DNA of 64,000 nucleotides from Tsukamurella sputi (GTDB lineage Bacteria; Actinomycetota; Actinomycetes; Mycobacteriales; Mycobacteriaceae): NCBI RefSeq assembly GCF_007858445.1, contig NZ_VIGV01000004.1, positions 124,001 to 188,000 of the forward strand, read 5' to 3'. Shown piece by piece: positions 45,177 to 54,115 of this stretch (position 1 is its first letter; each line of letters starts with the position of its first letter). The notes under the pieces were generated by a model. It saw only the letters and a program-made list of their open reading frames with translations, ran no database searches and was not told where the DNA came from. The position numbers and the translations under genes were made by a program.

Positions 45177-45650
45177 TCAGGTGGCCCTTTTTTGGGAGTT
45201 GATCAGCTCAAGGAGGAGTGCGCGCAGGGCGACTTCCGAGTCACCGAGGGCTGCGACGAGGCTGGGATCTGTGCGTTCCCGCTCGACGAGCGAGCGGTAC
45301 ACACGCCGTCCGGCTTCGGTAGCCGCGACGACGCGCCGGCGTTCGTCGCCGGGATCGACATCGCGCGTGATGTAGCCGGCCCGCTCGAGCCGTTCGATCG
45401 TGCGGCTCGCTGTTTGGTCCGTCACGCGAGCGGCACGGGCGATCTCGCGCTGAGATGCCGGCGCAGCGGAAACTGCGTGCAACACAACGAGTCCGGCACT
45501 GGAGATGCCGTATTCTCGTAGCACTTGCTCCCAGGCGTGCTCCACCAGCCGCGCCGCCGTCGAAAGCAGGCGCCCGGTGGGCCACCCATCGATTCCGTCA
45601 TCCACATCGCTCACATAACCGCCCCGGAGTGGGGATCGCAACCTTGCCAT
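45177..45650 (-). CDS. MarR-family transcriptional regulator
   Basis: 157-aa winged-helix regulator. Recognition region SQREIARAARVTDQTASRTIERLERAGYITRDVDPGDERRRVVAATEAG is complete. Two starts compete: ATG at 45650, with TAGGCT ending 5 bases upstream (leaderless), and GTG at 45614 after GGGGCGG. It is divergent from the MmpL operon and the intervening CTCAG-CCTA-CTGAG palindrome covers its -10, so it likely represses both itself and the transporter. Confidence 0.87.
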   Translation of the reverse strand: MARLRSPLRGGYVSDVDDGIDGWPTGRLLSTAARLVEHAWEQVLREYGISSAGLVVLHAVSAAPASQREIARAARVTDQTASRTIERLERAGYITRDVDPGDERRRVVAATEAGRRVYRSLVERERTDPSLVAALGDSEVALRALLLELINSQKRAT

Positions 45651-45652
45651 TA

Positions 45653-45666
45653 CTCAGCCTACTGAG
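45653..45666. promoter_or_regulatory. MarR-type operator between marR and the mmpL operon
   Basis: CTCAG-CCTA-CTGAG, a perfect 5-bp inverted repeat with 4-base spacer. The marR -10 (TAGGCT on the minus strand, 45661-45656) lies inside it. Position and size fit a MarR dimer site. Confidence 0.6.
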
Positions 45667-45725
45667 CTTTAATGGCGGGGCGCCTCAGCGCAGATGCCGA
45701 TCCGAATCTCAGAGAGGCCCGCGAA

Positions 45726-47891
45726 GTGAACGACACGATCAGCTCCCGACGGCCGGTGCGGCGCGTGCGATGGTTGCTCCCCGCTTTGCTCCTCATTCTG
45801 TGGCTCGCGATTGGCGCGACCGGCGGGCCGTTCGCCGGAAAGCTCGGCGACGTCCAGGCGAACGACAACACGGCCTTCCTGCCCGCCTCCGCCGAGGCCA
45901 CCGAGGTCGCAAAGGCCCATTCGGCCTTCCAGGATTCGAGCCGAATTCCGGCGGTGGTCGCCCTGGAACGCGGCTCCGGCATCACCGATGCCGACGGCAC
46001 GTTCGTTACCGCCGCGATCGGCCGGCTCACCGGTACCAAAGGGTTCCCCGAAGCGGCATCACCCCCGATCCGATCGGCGGACGGGAGAGCGATCCAGATC
46101 GTCGTCCCCGTCGATTCCTCCAGGGAGGTGGCCGAGAGCGTCAAGCGATTACGCGATCAGTTGAACGACGATGCCCCGCAGGGGCTGAGCGCCTATGTCA
46201 CCGGCCCCGCGGGCACTGCCGCCGACCTGGGCGCCGCTTTCGGGCGCATCGACGGCCTCCTGCTGCTGGTGGCGGGCGCGGTTGTCGTCCTGATTCTCGT
46301 GGTGGTGTACCGCAGTCCCACTCTGCCCTTCATCGTGATCATCTCCGCGGTCCTCGCGCTTTCCCTCGCGAGCGCCGCGGTCTACGTGCTGGCCTCGAAC
46401 GGTGCCATCACACTGAACGGCCAGAGCCAGGGAATCCTATTCATCCTTGTCTTCGGTGCGGCGACCGACTACGCACTGCTACTGGTATCGCGGTTCCGGG
46501 AAGAGCTCGCTACCACCACGGATCGCTACACCGCGATCCGGGCGGCGTGGCGCGCCTCCCTGGAACCGGTGGCCGCGTCGGCCGGCACCGTGATCGCGGG
46601 TGTCCTGTGTCTTCTGCTGTCGGATCTCAATTCCAATCGCGGCCTGGGTCCGGTGGCGGCCATCGGCATCGTCGCGTCGTTCCTCGCCTCGATGACCTTC
46701 CTCCCAGCCGTGCTCGGGCTCATCGGCCGCCGGGTGTTCTGGCCCCGCACGCCGGTCGTCGAGCCGGAGGCGCCCGTCGGCCGTCAGCCGCAGGAGCATC
46801 GATCCTGGGGCCGCCTGGCCGACCGCGTCCGGCGGCACCCGCGGCGAATCTGGGTGGCGTCGACATTGCTGCTCGTGCTGTTCGCGGCGTTGTTACCGCA
46901 GTTCCGCGCCGACGGTGTTGCACAGTCCGATACCTTCCTATTGACCGTCGACTCGCAACGCGGCCAAGACGTCCTCACGAAACACTTCGAGGCCGACAGC
47001 GGATCGCCCGCCGTGATCATCGCGAATGTGGCATCGCTCGAATCCGTGCGCAAGGCCGCGGCCGCGGTCGATGGAATCGCCACTGTGGCACCGGTGGCCG
47101 ATCCCGCCGGACAGCCGACGGAGGTCGGGGGCCGGGTCGCTCTCAATGCGAGTATGCGTGATCCCGCGGACTCGCTGGCCGCCGAAGAGACATTGGTACG
47201 GCTGCGGGACGCGGTCCGGCGCATCGACGGAGCCGATGCGCTGGTAGGTGGGCCCACCGCGGTCGATCTTGATACCAGGACCACGGCGACCCATGACCGG
47301 AACCTGATCATTCCCGTCGTCAGCCTGGTGGTGCTGCTGATCCTGTGCCTGTTGCTGCGCTCCATTCTCGCGCCGATTCTCCTGATGGGCACGGTGATCC
47401 TCTCCTTCGCCGCCACACTGGGAATCTCGTCGGTCGTTTTCAACCACATCCTGGGATTCCCCGGAGTCGATCCGGTGGTACCCCTATTCGCCTTCGTCTT
47501 CCTCGTCGCCCTCGGGATCGACTACAACATCTTCCTGATGACACGGGCCCGCGAAGAAGCGGCTGAGATCGGCACACGACGGGGAATAATCCGAGCCCTT
47601 ACAGTGACCGGAGGCGTGATCACCTCAGCAGGAATCGTTCTGGCGGCGACCTTTTCCGCGTTGGCGGTGATACCCCTTATCTTCCTCGCGCAGATCGCCT
47701 TCATCGTCGCCTTCGGCGTGCTCCTCGACGCACTCCTCGTACGCACCCTGTTGGTTCCGGCGCTGGTCTACGACATCGGTCCGACGGTCTGGTGGCCCAG
47801 CCGACTCAAGGACGACTCGCGCGGCCGGGAGGACTCTCAAAACACCGACACCGACACCGCCGCAGCCGCAGCCGCGGAGGAAGTGCCGTGA
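45726..47891 (+). CDS. MmpL-family RND lipid/drug exporter
   Basis: 721 aa from the GTG at 45726, which follows AGAGAGG by 8 bases; an ATG at 45672 gives a longer form. Twelve helices in the MMPL layout: helix 1, a ~160-residue extracytoplasmic loop, helices 2-6, then the same again. Proton-relay-type segments GAATDYALLLVSRFREEL and FLVALGIDYNIFLMTRAREE are visible. In mycobacteria this family exports mycolate precursors, sulfolipids or siderophores. Expressed with two small membrane proteins and controlled by MarR; EchA6 is encoded 3 kb upstream. Confidence 0.92.
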   Translation: MNDTISSRRPVRRVRWLLPALLLILWLAIGATGGPFAGKLGDVQANDNTAFLPASAEATEVAKAHSAFQDSSRIPAVVALERGSGITDADGTFVTAAIGRLTGTKGFPEAASPPIRSADGRAIQIVVPVDSSREVAESVKRLRDQLNDDAPQGLSAYVTGPAGTAADLGAAFGRIDGLLLLVAGAVVVLILVVVYRSPTLPFIVIISAVLALSLASAAVYVLASNGAITLNGQSQGILFILVFGAATDYALLLVSRFREELATTTDRYTAIRAAWRASLEPVAASAGTVIAGVLCLLLSDLNSNRGLGPVAAIGIVASFLASMTFLPAVLGLIGRRVFWPRTPVVEPEAPVGRQPQEHRSWGRLADRVRRHPRRIWVASTLLLVLFAALLPQFRADGVAQSDTFLLTVDSQRGQDVLTKHFEADSGSPAVIIANVASLESVRKAAAAVDGIATVAPVADPAGQPTEVGGRVALNASMRDPADSLAAEETLVRLRDAVRRIDGADALVGGPTAVDLDTRTTATHDRNLIIPVVSLVVLLILCLLLRSILAPILLMGTVILSFAATLGISSVVFNHILGFPGVDPVVPLFAFVFLVALGIDYNIFLMTRAREEAAEIGTRRGIIRALTVTGGVITSAGIVLAATFSALAVIPLIFLAQIAFIVAFGVLLDALLVRTLLVPALVYDIGPTVWWPSRLKDDSRGREDSQNTDTDTAAAAAAEEVP

Positions 47892-48565
47892 GAGGCTCAC
47901 CCTCGCTCGATTCGGTGATCTTCGCCGCAATCGGTACCGCGATACTCGCCCTTGTCGCCTGGACCGTCTTCCATCGCAGGCAGCTGGGCCGCCCGACAGC
48001 CCTCCTGTCGACGATCGGGAGCGGACTGGCCTTCGACAATGGGACGCTGGCCGCGGGAAGACTGCTCCACTACGGAGAGAGCCTCTATGCGCTCAACGTG
48101 CTGCGGTTCTGGCTGCATGCGCTTCTCACGCCGCTGATCATCGTCGCGGCGGCGAGCATTGCGGTGAGAAGTGGCGTGCACATCGACCGAAGAGCACGCG
48201 CGCTGGTCGCACTCACGACCGCGGTCTCAATACTGGCGGGGTGTGTGGAGATGCTCACGGCTCCCCCACTCGTGCCTCGCGCCTTCGGAGACGTCCTGCG
48301 CTACACGCACGCGGCCACACTGGTGCCCCTTCCGTCGATACTCACCGTCCTGGCCGTCATCGGCGCGGGTGTGCTCATCTGGCGCCGATCACGATCGTCA
48401 TGGCTGCTCGTCGGAGGCGTGGCGATGCTGTTCGCGGCGGGAATCGGGACACCACTGTGGCTGGGGAACGTCGGTGAGTTGCTCCTCCTCGGCAGTCTCG
48501 TCCTCGGCCTCTGGGCGGCATCCGGGGCAAGTGGCGCTGAAGGCACCGAGCATGGCCGTGCCTGA
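47888..48565 (+). CDS. Hypothetical membrane protein of the mmpL operon (1)
   Basis: 225 aa. GTG start overlaps the mmpL stop (GTGA). About seven hydrophobic helices with short loops, His residues at helix ends (FHRRQ, LLHYGESLYALNVLRFWLHALL). No family recognised; coupling to mmpL suggests an accessory to the exporter or an enzyme acting on its lipid. Confidence 0.75.
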   Translation: MRGSPSLDSVIFAAIGTAILALVAWTVFHRRQLGRPTALLSTIGSGLAFDNGTLAAGRLLHYGESLYALNVLRFWLHALLTPLIIVAAASIAVRSGVHIDRRARALVALTTAVSILAGCVEMLTAPPLVPRAFGDVLRYTHAATLVPLPSILTVLAVIGAGVLIWRRSRSSWLLVGGVAMLFAAGIGTPLWLGNVGELLLLGSLVLGLWAASGASGAEGTEHGRA

Positions 48566-49199
48566 GACCGAACTAATGCTCCTAGCGCTCTACGACTTCG
48601 TGCCCGTCGCCCTCGGGTCCCTCGGAGCGCTCTTCGTGGCCCGCCGGCTAAACCGGACGATGGCCTACATCGGCGCAGCGATGGTGGCTGCCGGCGGCGT
48701 CGGCAAGGCCGTTGCCAAACTGCTGTCCGCACTCGGGGCGGGAGAGTTCGATCAGCTGTCCGGAATGCTCTTCCCGATGATGGGCTGCGGTCTTATCATC
48801 CTCGCTGCCGGCGCATGGGAGTGCCGAATCAACTTCCTCGGTTGGTGCTGCATTGCCCTGGCCGCGCTTGGGATCGCAGTCCCGAATGTGCAGGGCTGGT
48901 ACCTCATTGCCGTCATCGGCGGCACCACGACTCTGTACCTCGCCCTCGGGCGGCACGCGCTTCGTGAACGAGATTCGACGACGCTCGTACTGCTCGTGAT
49001 GACAGTCGCAACCTACCTACTTGGAAATCTAGCTCGATCGGAACAGACCGTCTCCCTGCAATGGATCGAGCAGACCCTCAACACAGTCGGCCAGGGAGCG
49101 TTCGCCGCAGCCGCCGTGCGGCAGGTGAGTGGACATGCGCGCGCCGGGCGTACGCCCGGTGCGATGCCATCCAGAGGCACTGCGGCGCCGAATACTTGA
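48552..49199 (+). CDS. Hypothetical membrane protein of the mmpL operon (2)
   Basis: 215 aa from the ATG at 48552, overlapping the previous gene by 14 bases. Seven hydrophobic helices and a basic C-terminal tail (GHARAGRTPGAMPSRG). The helix pattern resembles that of its neighbour, so the two may be diverged duplicates forming a pair. No family recognised. Confidence 0.7.
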   Translation: MAVPETELMLLALYDFVPVALGSLGALFVARRLNRTMAYIGAAMVAAGGVGKAVAKLLSALGAGEFDQLSGMLFPMMGCGLIILAAGAWECRINFLGWCCIALAALGIAVPNVQGWYLIAVIGGTTTLYLALGRHALRERDSTTLVLLVMTVATYLLGNLARSEQTVSLQWIEQTLNTVGQGAFAAAAVRQVSGHARAGRTPGAMPSRGTAAPNT

Positions 49200-49221
49200 T
49201 AGCGGCGAACAGAGCGTCGCG

Positions 49222-49251
49222 CGTTGGTGCACCGAACCCGGCGCACCAACG
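49222..49251. repeat. 9-bp inverted repeat before tspO
   Basis: CGTTGGTGC (49222-49230) and GCACCAACG (49243-49251), perfect, with a 12-base loop. It lies 22 bases past the end of the mmpL operon and 36 before tspO. It could be a weak terminator or an operator for tspO; no T-run follows. Confidence 0.5.
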
Positions 49252-49287
49252 ACTTACGGACAAGCCAACGAATGTGAGCTGATCTGC

Positions 49288-49797
49288 ATGGTTACAGGAG
49301 CACCCCACCGCGAGGATCTCGCCGACCGCCGAGAATTCCGTCCCGTGGCCCTTGTGGTCTCGCTGCTGTGCGTCGGAATCGTTGCCGGCGTCGGTGGGGC
49401 GGCGTCAGCCGATGCGGCGTCGACCTACTCGCAGCTCGCTCAGCCGTCGTGGGCGCCTCCGAGTTGGCTGTTCGGTCCTGTCTGGGCCGTCCTGTATATC
49501 CTTATGGCGATCGCAGCGTGGCGAATCTGGCGCACGGAACCCACGTTCGGCAACCGAGCTATTGTGCTCTACGGCGCGCAGTTGCTCTTTAACCTGCTGT
49601 GGTCGCCACTGTTCTTTGGCCTTGAGCAGCGCGGATGGGCACTCGGCGACATCGTCGTGCTGGACGTCCTTGTTGTTGCGACGATCGTGGCCTTCTGGTT
49701 CCGCGATCGCCTCGCGGCGATACTGCTTACGCCATACCTGGCATGGTCCCTGTTCGCTACGGCTCTCAACTGTTCGGTCTGGTCGCTCAACTCTTAG
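49288..49797 (+). CDS. TspO/MBR family protein
   Basis: 169-aa five-helix tryptophan-rich membrane protein. Family landmarks PSWAPPSWLFGPVWAVLYILMAIAAWRIW and LLWSPLFFGLEQRG are intact, with WSLFATALN in helix 5. TspO proteins bind porphyrins and respond to oxidative stress; the exact role varies. Start ATG at 49288; a weak ribosome site. It ends in Leu-Asn-Ser, slightly short but complete. Confidence 0.9.
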   Translation: MVTGAPHREDLADRREFRPVALVVSLLCVGIVAGVGGAASADAASTYSQLAQPSWAPPSWLFGPVWAVLYILMAIAAWRIWRTEPTFGNRAIVLYGAQLLFNLLWSPLFFGLEQRGWALGDIVVLDVLVVATIVAFWFRDRLAAILLTPYLAWSLFATALNCSVWSLNS

Positions 49798-50543
49798 CGC
49801 GACGGAATGAATCATTCGGCGGTCCTAACGGCCACTGAATCCACCTCGGGGCGAAGCCCAAGAACTTCCGCGAGCAACTTAAACACGTCCCGTTATCAGT
49901 TGGTTGCATGCAATGAATGCACCGGGACTCGCCGGTGGAAATTGCCTTCCAGGGCCTGGCCCGCTGCTCATAGTCTGCATTGTCCCGCACCGCGGAGTAG
50001 ATCTTGGCTGGGCGCTGGCACGAACGTCAGCGGCGGCGCGAGGGTGCCGCTCGCTGCCCCGACGTCGAATGCATCCCCTAGCTAGCGGGTTGGCCGACAT
50101 AGCCAAGGGGGCCGATGGCCACCTCGACGATGGCGGGCCCCGGCGAAGGCTGGCTAGGGTCCCGGTGCCAGGTAGCTTCCACTGGTCGGTCTGCGCACTC
50201 GCCGTCGCGGCATGTACTTTACTGTACGTGTTCCTTGCTTAACTGGCGCTTCGCGCTCGACCTTCGGATGAGCCTCCCCTCGCGCCGTGATCGCCTAGCC
50301 CCCCGTTTAACCAGACGCGTTGAAGCACTGACGAACTCGCTGAGCCTACAGGTGCGAGTGTCTGGATTCATTGTCTGCACAGCAGTTCCATAAAGAGGCG
50401 TGCTCTCCAGACAGTCTCTCAGGTCGTGCGAAAAGGTGGAGTCAGAACCGTCTCCGTAGTCTGTCGAAGTCGGACTCCATGTCGTCGCTTGCCGACGGCA
50501 TCGCACCCTGCTGCGCGGCTATCCCTCCGAGCGTGACATGCGC
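49798..50543. other. 746-base stretch without a supported gene
   Basis: Open frames here are short, overlapping on both strands, and rich in Arg/Pro, with no family match. A weak TTGGC..GCCAA hairpin lies near 50,085-50,110. No tRNA-like or repeat structure was found. Probably decayed sequence. Confidence 0.5.
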
Positions 50544-51350
50544 TCAATTACTGACTTTCGAGTATCGGCGGACTCCTCGTCGGGCGGGACTAAGCGTCTT
50601 CGCGAGGTCAAAGAAGCGACTGTCACGGTGCGGAAGTCCGTAGTGAACTATGAGCGTTGCGCGCTCGAGACCGGGCTGAAGCGGGAGATTGCCGTGAAAG
50701 GTCCGGTACCCCCAGAAGAGATACGCTTTTCCGAGTTCCATCGGCACCAAAGCGTCGTGAACGCCGCTAGCGAGGGCCTGTGCGCGGTATCGGCCGTTGT
50801 GGGTACGGAGTTTATCGACCACGTGCGCGGCCACAGTGCGCCGAAATCGCCGGTGATTCCCCAGCGCGAGCAATTCGCCGCGCCGGCCACAGGGGGCACT
50901 TTCCGGAGCAGGGAGAACTATCGGGATTACCATTGTCACGACGTAGGCGTCGTAATGCAGAAGAGTGGGTGGATTGTCGTCGGCGCCGACGACAATCCGA
51001 AGAAAGGACCGTAGGCGCACGGTAGCTGGCTCCACTGCTCGCGGCCACGACTGTCTCGTGAGGCCCTCGAACAGCTCGATCAGCCGCCGGTCCGTCGTGA
51101 TTGCCTCGGCAGCCGGACTCTCCTCGGCAGAGGGATCGAATATCAGGAACGCGTTCCCACTACCGGAACTCATGGCATGACCGACGTCGGAGCGGGCACT
51201 CTCCAGCCACGCTGGCGAGACCACTCCGGCCAACTCGACGACGCCCTCCCGTTCGACCAGCGCCGCCAGATCAGTTGCCGCAAGTTCCGGATCGCGGACG
51301 TCACGGCTGATCATCTCCACCACCGCAGACACCAAACGCTCATCATGCAC
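50544..51350 (-). CDS. 2-oxoglutarate/Fe(II)-dependent oxygenase-like protein
   Basis: 268 aa from a GTG after AAGGGC. The jelly-roll iron site is visible as LLHYDAY (HxD) and, 90 residues on, YRTFHGNLPLQPGLERATLIVHYG with the distal His and the Arg for 2-oxoglutarate. The pattern suits the phytanoyl-CoA dioxygenase-like group; small-molecule hydroxylation is likely. Stands alone in the accessory region, so probably acquired. Substrate unknown. Confidence 0.7.
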   Translation of the reverse strand: MHDERLVSAVVEMISRDVRDPELAATDLAALVEREGVVELAGVVSPAWLESARSDVGHAMSSGSGNAFLIFDPSAEESPAAEAITTDRRLIELFEGLTRQSWPRAVEPATVRLRSFLRIVVGADDNPPTLLHYDAYVVTMVIPIVLPAPESAPCGRRGELLALGNHRRFRRTVAAHVVDKLRTHNGRYRAQALASGVHDALVPMELGKAYLFWGYRTFHGNLPLQPGLERATLIVHYGLPHRDSRFFDLAKTLSPARRGVRRYSKVSN

Positions 51351-51430
51351 AGCCCTTCAGTAACGACGCCGCGTAGACCCCACTGGCGTCAGGCTACCCC
51401 GGGAACCGCTGCTGGACTGGACCTCATCGG

Positions 51431-51640
51431 ATGGGAATCGAGGCAAAGCTGACCGCCGAACTGGCTAAGCGGAACATCCCGCTTACCGCTCAAGACGGGG
51501 GACTGCTCTGCTCAGCGGAGCACGTCGTAGATGGCCGGGTGCGACGTGTCTACACAGCCACTCCGGCCGGCGTTGAGGAGCTCGACCGCCTTCGTGCAGT
51601 GATCGGCGAACTTTCCTGTGAGCTTCTGGACCGAGATTGA
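51431..51640 (+). pseudogene. PadR-family regulator fragment
   Basis: 69 residues ending in VDGRVRRVYTATPAGVEELDRLRAVIGELSCELL, the wing and dimerisation start of a PadR/MarR-like regulator. The recognition helices are missing upstream, and no continuation was found in other frames. A short intact gene cannot be excluded. Confidence 0.4.
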
Positions 51641-51658
51641 CTACCGTTGTGGTTGTTG

Positions 51659-52050
51659 TTAGTTGCCGGGTGGGACTAGTCGAGCTGCGTGGTGAAGCAT
51701 CGTGGTGAGGACGTCAGTATCGATGCGATCAGCGTTCGCGAACGACAGGCTCGCCGCTCCGGCCTTTACCTTCCCCAGTGTGGGAGCGTAGACCGGCGCG
51801 AGGTGTTGGTTATCTTCGGCGGCGTTGACGTACAGGTTGAGATGGCTCGTCTGCCGGGCGAGACCAATGAGGAGCCACCGCGCCGGTAGTTGCGGCGCAC
51901 GGCGCGGTTGATCGATCACGCCGTGTCCGATGATCGACTGGTGGGTTGTGCCCCAGAAGGCTCCTTCCATAGCATCCGCTCGGCGTCGGGAAGCACGGAA
52001 GTGATGTTGGTGTCAACGCGAACCAGCGACCCCTCGGGGTTGTTCGCCAT
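51659..52050 (-). pseudogene. DUF1801 gene with single frameshift
   Basis: From the ATG at 52050 one frame gives MANNPEGSLVRVDTNITSVL then PDAERMLWKEPS. At about 51,960 the protein continues one frame over as FWGTTHQSIIGHGVIDQP..WLLIGLARQTSHLNLYVNAA..LGKVKAGAASLSFANADRID to the stop at 51659. Joined, this is a complete ~130-aa DUF1801 protein. One base change in the run around CTTCTGGGGC would repair it. Function of the family unknown. Confidence 0.65.
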
Positions 52051-52154
52051 GAAAAGCCGTCGACGCATTCCGTCGATGGTCGTACAGTGTCGGCACGAGT
52101 CACCTCCCGCTTCGTTGACAGTGGATTGCCAGGATCGGGTGGCATTGTTTCGGT

Positions 52155-52640
52155 GTGTTCACTGATATCGCCGGGATTCCGGCGCATCCCTTGTTCGTTC
52201 ACGGTGCTGTGGTGTTGGTGCCGCTTGCAGCTCTGTTACTGGTGGTCTGCGCATGGTCGGCTCGGGCCCGCGACCGCGCGGGCTTGGTTCTCCCGGTCCT
52301 TGCGCTTGCTGCGGTGATCGGCTGCTATCTGGCGAAGGAGTCGGGGGAGCGGTTAGAGAAGCGGCTGGCGATGGCTTCGATGCGCGCGCAGATCGAGGAT
52401 CACTCGACGCAGGGGACAGTCACGTTCTTGTGGTCTATTGCCTTGTTCGTTCTTGCGGTGATGGTGTGGGCCGGTTCTAGTTCGTGGGTTCATCGGAAGG
52501 TTCCGGTGATGGCCGCTCTTCGTGGGCGGGTGGGCGCAATCGCGCTCGGTGTTCTGTCTGTTCTTGTTGCCGTCGGTGGGATCGTCGGGGTGGTGATTGC
52601 AGGGCATTCGGGCGCGGCGATGGTGTGGTCAGGCATTTGA
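52155..52640 (+). CDS. DUF2231-like membrane protein
   Basis: 161 aa from a GTG at 52155. FTDIAGIPAHPLFVHGAVVLVPLAALLL is the family N terminus (heme- or ligand-binding His pair near HPLFVH), followed by three further helices. Function unknown; DUF2231 proteins often accompany redox genes. Confidence 0.72.
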   Translation: MFTDIAGIPAHPLFVHGAVVLVPLAALLLVVCAWSARARDRAGLVLPVLALAAVIGCYLAKESGERLEKRLAMASMRAQIEDHSTQGTVTFLWSIALFVLAVMVWAGSSSWVHRKVPVMAALRGRVGAIALGVLSVLVAVGGIVGVVIAGHSGAAMVWSGI

Positions 52641-52686
52641 CGATCGGGTGATCGGGCTGCGGCGCGCTGCGGTGGCGGATCTTGGT

Positions 52687-53430
52687 TTAGGTGAGGCTTG
52701 TGGTTCCGAGGAGTCGGCCGATCGCGTAGGTGATGGCCATGGCGGCTGCGCCGCCGACGAGGAGCCTGATGACCGCTGTGCGGCGGTTGGCGCCGCCGAG
52801 CGCGGCTGAGGCGTAGCCGGTGACGGCGAGTCCGACTGCGACGGCGAGCACGATCCAGAGCATGCGGTGCCAGGCGATCAGGGAGGCTGCGATGGGGATG
52901 AGCGCGCCGAGGCTGAACGCGACCGCTGACGATAACGCCGCTGCCAGGGGATTGGTCAGTTCTTCCTGGTCGATACCCAACTCGATGTCGAGATGAGCAC
53001 GCAAGGGGTCGGCGGCAGTGAGTTCACTGGCGACCTGCCGGGCGGTCGCCTCGCTCAGTCCCTTGGCGGTGTAGAGGCCGACGAGTTCGTCGAACTCCTC
53101 TTCCGGCTGCTCCAGAAGTTCCCGTTGCTCTTTCGCGATCCACGCCTTCTCGGTGTCACGCTGGGTGCTCACGGATACGTATTCACCGAGGGCCATTGCT
53201 GATGCGCCTGCTGACAGTCCGGCGACGCCGGCGACCAGAATGGCTCCGGGGGTGGCGGCGGTTGCGGCGACGCCGATCACCAATCCCGCGGTGGAGAGCA
53301 GGCCATCGTTGGCTCCGAGGACTCCGGCTCGGAGCCAATTCAGCTTGCTCCCGACTGCGCCGCTGTGCGGCTCACCGTCGTGTCCTGAGCATTCTGTCGC
53401 GGTGTCGGCGATCCCGTCCCTGTTCGTCAC
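52687..53430 (-). CDS. VIT1/CCC1-family membrane transporter
   Basis: 247 aa. Helix 1 carries GANDGLLSTAGLVIGVAAT, helix 2 GASAMALGEYVSVSTQRD. A Glu-rich cytosolic loop (KEQRELLEQPEEEFDELV) precedes three C-terminal helices. The family moves Fe2+/Mn2+ into storage or out of the cytosol. TAGTCT ends 7 bases before the GTG start, so it is probably leaderless. Confidence 0.9.
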   Translation of the reverse strand: MTNRDGIADTATECSGHDGEPHSGAVGSKLNWLRAGVLGANDGLLSTAGLVIGVAATAATPGAILVAGVAGLSAGASAMALGEYVSVSTQRDTEKAWIAKEQRELLEQPEEEFDELVGLYTAKGLSEATARQVASELTAADPLRAHLDIELGIDQEELTNPLAAALSSAVAFSLGALIPIAASLIAWHRMLWIVLAVAVGLAVTGYASAALGGANRRTAVIRLLVGGAAAMAITYAIGRLLGTTSLT

Positions 53431-53659
53431 AGCGGCCAGACTAAACGCTGGTCAGCGGCCATTTCAACGAACGTGAGGCTACCCTAGTGCAGGGATGCCA
53501 GCGCTTGCTGAGGCAAGCCGACGCTCGCTCGTAATGCGCCCGGTGCCAGGTTTCTAGGCGACCTTAGGTCGGGCTCAAAACGGGCTGCCTTGGCGCAGGC
53601 CGAATCGCTTGAGCAGTAACTGCGGCGGGGCAGAAGCAGGCGATGCTCAATTGGATCAG

Positions 53660-53689
53660 GATGAGCGAGACAACGATGAGCGAGACAAC
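53660..53689. repeat. 15-bp tandem duplication
   Basis: GATGAGCGAGACAAC occurs twice head to tail just upstream of the recombinase remnant. The surrounding 53431-53709 has no supported gene. Confidence 0.7.
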
Positions 53690-53709
53690 ACTGAGTGCAG
53701 ACCAACGCC

Positions 53710-54115
53710 ATGAAGGTGCTCACCGAGCACGAAGATGGAGTGGCCCGCCGCGTCTATTTGTAGGGTCCGTCCGGCGCCGAAGTCGAGCCGGTTAACTGGT
53801 ACCTCGCGCACCTGATCGACGCCGAGTACAGCCCGAACACAGTCGCGGGATACGCCTACGGTCTGCGGCATCGACTGAAGTTCCTCGCGGCCAAGGGACT
53901 GAGCATCAACGACTTTCGGACACCGACAGCGTTCGAGTTCCTCGGCTACCTCCGCCGGATCCCGTCCGGGCGTCCCGAGCAGCGTCTCGGCCTGGCGGGC
54001 GCCACCGATCACGGGCGGTTGCTCGCTCCTTCGTCGGTGCAGCGGAAACTCGCGGCGACGTCCAGCTTTCTACGAGTGGGTGATCGCGATCGAGTACCAC
54101 CTACGGGAGTGGGCA
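53710..54115 (+). pseudogene. Tyrosine recombinase remnant (N-terminal domain only)
   Basis: Frame from ATG 53710 gives MKVLTEHEDGVARRVYL, then an in-frame TAG at 53761. It resumes as VEPVNWYLAHLIDAEYSPN then TVAGYAYGLRHRLKFLAAKG, the SAM-like core-binding domain of XerD-type recombinases, through SVQRKLAATSSF. At about 54,067 an extra T shifts the frame; the next frame gives FYEWVIAIEYHLRE. No catalytic R-H-R-H-Y domain follows. Dead recombinase or transposase-associated integrase. Confidence 0.7.

Noticed and set aside
49904-50242. 112-codon plus-strand frame in the gene-free region
   Set aside because: Low-complexity composition, no ribosome site or homologous pattern.
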